Shown one piece after another: positions 8,887 to 11,506 of a stretch of 11,506 bases of DNA. This stretch comes from Larix sibirica (Eukaryota; Streptophyta; Pinopsida; Pinales; Pinaceae). Under the pieces are notes generated by a model. The model saw only the letters and a list, made by a program, of their open reading frames with translations, did no database searches and was not told the DNA's origin. The position numbers and the translations under genes are program-made. Within the stretch, counting starts at the first letter, position 1. Every line of letters begins with the position of its first letter. The DNA lies in contig NWUY0300017907.1 in the NCBI GenBank assembly GCA_004151065.3, forward strand, positions 3,573-15,078. Direction: 5' to 3'.

Positions 8887-9252
8887 TTCGAGACCACTTT
8901 ATAAGCAAGATTACACAATGCAATGGGTCTAAAGTCAGCAAAAGTCTTCAGATCATTCACCTTCGGGATAAGAGTAAAGAACGTGGAATTCAGTGCCCCA
9001 TAAATGTATCCCTAAGTTCTAGTGTATTCCACCATTTTTAGTAGTTCATCTCCCATAAAGTCAAAGAAATGCAAAAAAAGCTCCACAGGCCAACCATCAG
9101 GTCCTGGGCTTTTTTCCTTTGAAAACTGCTAGAGCGTACTCTTAACCTCCTCCAGAGTAACCTCCGAATTCATCTATGCCATCTCCTCATCACCGAAGAA
9201 TCTAGGAAATAATCTGGCAACATGAAGTTGGGAAAGTAGGTCACCACCTTTA
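8887..9252. repeat. 366-bp direct duplication, copy 1
   Basis: Matches 9254-9619 end to end without a gap, offset 367. I count about 17 single-base differences, mostly transitions. It covers the start of RT (FADFRPIALCN back to the HVARLFPRF block). It has TAGs at 9012-9014 and 9129-9131. The exact ends and the N between copies suggest two overlapping contigs placed end to end. Confidence 0.9.
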
Positions 9253-9253
9253 N
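9253..9253. other. Single N at duplication junction
   Basis: One undetermined base exactly between the two copies of the 366-bp duplication. It marks a likely artificial join. Confidence 0.85.
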
Positions 9254-9619
9254 TTCGAGACCACTTTATAAGCAAGATTACACAATGCAATGGGTCTAAA
9301 GTCAGCAAAAGTCTTCGAATCGTTCACCTTCGGGATAAGAGTAAGGAACATGGAATTCAGTGTCCCAGAAATGTATCCCTGAGTTCTAGTTTATTCCACT
9401 ATTTTTAGTAGTTCATCTCCCATAAAGTCAAAGAAATGCAAAAAAAGCTCCACGGGCCAACCATCAGGTCCTGGGCTTTTTTCCTTTGAAAACTACTTGA
9501 GCGTACTCTCAACCTCCTCCAGAGTAACCTCCGAATTCATCTCTGCCACCTCCTCATCACCGAAGAATCTAGGAAATAATCTGGCCACATGAAGTTGGGA
9601 AAGTAGGTCACCACCTTTA
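9254..9619. repeat. 366-bp direct duplication, copy 2
   Basis: Second copy of 8887-9252. Its stops differ: CAG at 9379-9381 where copy 1 has TAG, TAG at 9493-9495 where copy 1 has CAG, and TAA at 9391-9393 where copy 1 has TAC. It is in frame with the upstream linker (9972 side), whereas copy 1 is in frame with the downstream RT. Confidence 0.9.
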
Positions 9620-10019
9620 TCATCCTTATAGATATTAGAAAAATGTTTAATAGCCAGATCCTAGAGGTCCTTCCCACCAGACACTTCTAAACCTTCCTGA
9701 TTTACAATCTTCCATATGGTGTTAATATTCCTCCTAGCAAATGCAAAATTGTGAAAAAATCTAGTATTTTTGTCTCAAGATTGTACCCAGAGTGCACGGC
9801 TTTTCAAACGCCTCTCCCTTTCTTCCTTCAAATATAGTTTCTCCTTTTCAGCTTCCAAAAGTTTTAGAAATTCAAACTCATTACTATCCAACAGAGCCTC
9901 CAGGTTGGAAGAATAGAGAAACTGTTGTCTTGATTCCACATCCATTAAAGCCTGCCTGTCAAGCTTCTTCATCTGATGGATCCACTGAGAGACCTTACCC
10001 TTAAGCTCTTTTAACTTTA

Positions 10020-11375
10020 AACAGAAGCAATAAAAGAAGCTTCTTTTACTGCTGGCTTACGGCTGAGTTATGTTGGAAAATTGGGAATGGATGGGAGGTG
10101 GCTATTGGTGTCTATCCAATTGCTGGATTGAATTATGAATATAGATTGTCAACTGATCTAATAGCTTCCTTACGGACACAGGGCATTGTAACCTTGAATT
10201 CTGCTGTAAAAAACAATTCACGGAATTATTGGATGAGTGCTGAGGATTTATTTCTTCCTAGGAATCTCAGTTCTGAGTGGGAAAGATATGTGAATAACTT
10301 AAACAACGCTGGAATTCGCATCAGTCCTTAGGAGAATCTTATGGTTTGGGCAGGTAATGAGGATACTAGTTGGGTATCGATAGCATCTGCTTATAGATAC
10401 ATGATCAAAAGAAAATGTATATTTCCTAGTCATTGGTGGTATCGGGTTATCTGGTTTTGGTCCATTCCATTGAAAATCAAATGTTTTCTTTGGTATGTGT
10501 TGTCTAAGAAACTCAAAACCTGGGACAATCTCACACTGATGGGTTGGATAGGACCAAGTCTTTGCATCATCTGCAAGCATAATGCAGAATCTTCCACCCA
10601 CTTGTTCATTGACTGCACCTTTGCCCAAGCACTGTGGAAGATATTTTACCAACATCTTCATATTTCTGAGATTTGGGGAGGAAACAGTGTTGAAGCTGGT
10701 TTACATTCCTGGATTAAAAAATGTAAATATTACTCTACTCTGCCGGTTTTTATATGCTGGGCTATCTGGAAGGTGAGAAACAAATTTCCTTTTGAAAATC
10801 ATGTGCCAGATGTGGATACTACATATAATTCTGTTCTGGGGTTTTTTCTGAAGTATGAGACTGTTGCAATCATTCATGTGAAGTGTTGTATTGGACATTT
10901 CACTTTGTCCTATTGTAATCCAACCCTCATGTTTGATGGGGCAGCCAATTCCAGAAATTGTGGGGTTGGGGGAGTTATCTTTCTCAATGTTGATCATTTC
11001 TTCAATTTGCATCTGAAATGTGGCTCCAGTACCAATATGAGAGCTGAACTCATAGCTCTGTGGTGTGTTCTCCGTGTGGCATCTTTATTTGGTCTGGCAC
11101 AGGTTGACATTTTCGGTGATTCACGGGTTACCATTAAATGGGCTAGAGGTGAATTTGGTTTAAAGGTATTAAATCTAACAAACTGGTGCAATAGGATTCA
11201 AGCTGAACTGCAATCTTTTAGCAAAATATCTTTGCAGCACATATATCGTGAATATAATACTTAGGCGGATCAGCTCTCAAAGCAGGCATTAGATGGAGAG
11301 GAAGGTCTCCTTTTTTGAGATGAATTATGTGAGGGCACACTCATAGACTCGGGTTCTCTGTTCTTACTTCATTAA
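10020..11375 (+). pseudogene. zf-RVT and RNase H part of LINE ORF2 (element C 3' piece)
   Basis: A single frame from about 10020 to TAA at 11373-11375, interrupted only by TAG at 10329-10331, TAG at 11262-11264 and TGA near 11313. It starts SFFYCWLTAELCWKIGNG, the block that follows RT in plant LINEs. In the section from 10341 the zf-RVT finger has Cys75, Cys78, His87 and Cys92 (CIICKHNAESSTHLFIDC). Then come WAIWKVRNKFPFEN and RNase H with Asp199 (MFDGAANS), Glu236 (MRAELIAL), Asp260 (IFGDSRVTIKW) and, just after the second TAG, ADQLSKQAL. All catalytic residues are present, so this is a well-preserved remnant. The 307-codon open stretch (10341-11264) is not a separate gene. RNase H would act on the hybrid during insertion. 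Confidence 0.9.
10026..10053. repeat. Quasi-palindrome at the inversion junction of element C
   Basis: Two 14-bp arms (10026-10039 and 10040-10053) pair with a single mismatch and no loop, centred on AAGCTT. The site lies exactly where the - strand piece ends and the + strand piece begins. Confidence 0.75.
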
Positions 11376-11506
11376 GGAATCCTTTTTTGATAACGAGGGT
11401 ATATAGCCCTGTTTATTTTGGAGATCTATGTAATATTTGAATAGTTTGGGTTTTTTTTGGAAAAGATTGCAAGTGACTTGATATCATGTACTATTTGATT
11501 CAGCTG
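11376..11506 (+). other. 3' UTR of element C, incomplete
   Basis: Sequence after the ORF2 stop, with T-rich runs and no reading frame. No poly(A) run or repeat of upstream flank is reached before the window ends, so the element continues beyond it. Confidence 0.5.

Larger units (their letters stand above)
7725..10020 (-). pseudogene. Linker and reverse transcriptase of element C (inverted 5' piece)
   Basis: One frame runs from 10016 to 7653 once the 366-bp duplication is collapsed. It begins LKLKELKGKVSQWIHQMKKL, has a charged coiled-coil-like stretch (EFLKLLEAEKEKLYLKEER, about 9880-9825), then RALWVQS, a TGA at 9775-9777 and DKNTRFFH. RT follows: KEKSPGPDGWPVELF, TLIPKV, FADFRPIALCNLAYKVVSK, PEQFGFLQDRQIHDAV, ILKMDLEKAYDRV (motif A Asp intact, 8724-8726), VNGAPTTFF, RGIR-TAG-GCSLS (TAG at 8547-8549 replaces the conserved Gln), HALFVDD (8403-8414), FTYLGFHL, LLSVGGKLTLLKSVL and GGWGIKDL. 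The catalytic residues are intact, so few changes separate this RT from a working one, but it lacks its 3' half on the same strand and is certainly inactive. Confidence 0.9.
7725..11506 (+). mobile_element. 5'-inverted LINE (element C), 3' end outside the window
   Basis: Two oppositely oriented pieces of one ORF2. The - strand piece (about 10020 down to 7725) covers the EN-RT linker, RT and thumb and ends in PRKIVKNR. The + strand piece (about 10020-11375) opens with an NRS block, then WKIGNGWEVAIG, zf-RVT and RNase H, and is followed by 3' UTR to the window end. The pieces scarcely overlap in element coordinates. The inverted one is 5' in the element and lies to the left, as in 5'-inverted L1 copies made by twin priming. 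Strand is given as that of the 3' piece. No poly(A) or target-site duplication is visible in the window. Confidence 0.7.

Noticed and set aside
10299-11191. Several - strand open frames of 62-120 codons
   Set aside because: They are antisense to the zf-RVT and RNase H region of element C and carry no family motifs.
10341-11264. A functional single-copy host RNase H gene
   Set aside because: Although 307 codons are open, the frame continues in both directions past single TAGs into LINE ORF2 sequence, and the zf-RVT finger precedes RNase H as in LINEs.

Overview
The window looks like nuclear DNA of a land plant. It is almost entirely old non-LTR (LINE/L1-type) retrotransposon sequence, and I see no intact host gene. 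The coding remnants carry the plant LINE set of domains: a DUF4283-type region with a CCHC knuckle, an APE-type endonuclease, reverse transcriptase, a zf-RVT finger and a plant-style RNase H. Stop codons are mostly TAG at places where the family expects Gln (CAG), which fits decay of CHG-methylated DNA in plants. A large, repeat-rich genome such as a conifer's would fit, but that is a guess.

Layout: (1) 3-151, + strand, a reverse transcriptase scrap with an FVDD motif, cut by an NN gap at 152-153. (2) 154-540, AT-rich DNA with nothing recognisable. (3) 541-about 6803, - strand, a near full-length but dead LINE (element B). In its reading direction it has ORF1 (DUF4283 and CCHC), endonuclease, a shortened linker, RT, zf-RVT, RNase H, an unrecognised coding-like region of about 277 codons, a tandemly repeated 3' UTR and an A7 tail. 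(4) 6804-7724, mostly non-coding, with one unexplained 65-codon open frame at 6880-7077. (5) About 7725 to beyond 11506, a second LINE (element C) of a different lineage. Its 5' half (linker and RT) is on the - strand, and its 3' half (thumb end, zf-RVT, RNase H, 3' UTR) is on the + strand. The two halves meet at about 10020-10040. They cover complementary, nearly abutting parts of one ORF2, which is the signature of a 5' inversion made during insertion (twin priming).

Element C also holds a 366-bp direct duplication (8887-9252 and 9254-9619) separated by a single N. Removing it restores one reading frame, so it is most likely a contig-overlap artefact. It still gives a useful comparison, because the two copies carry TAG stops at different sites where the other copy reads CAG.

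Nothing here points to a functional multi-gene system. The items most worth following are the unrecognised region downstream of RNase H in element B, the inversion in element C, and the strongly biased amber-stop decay.
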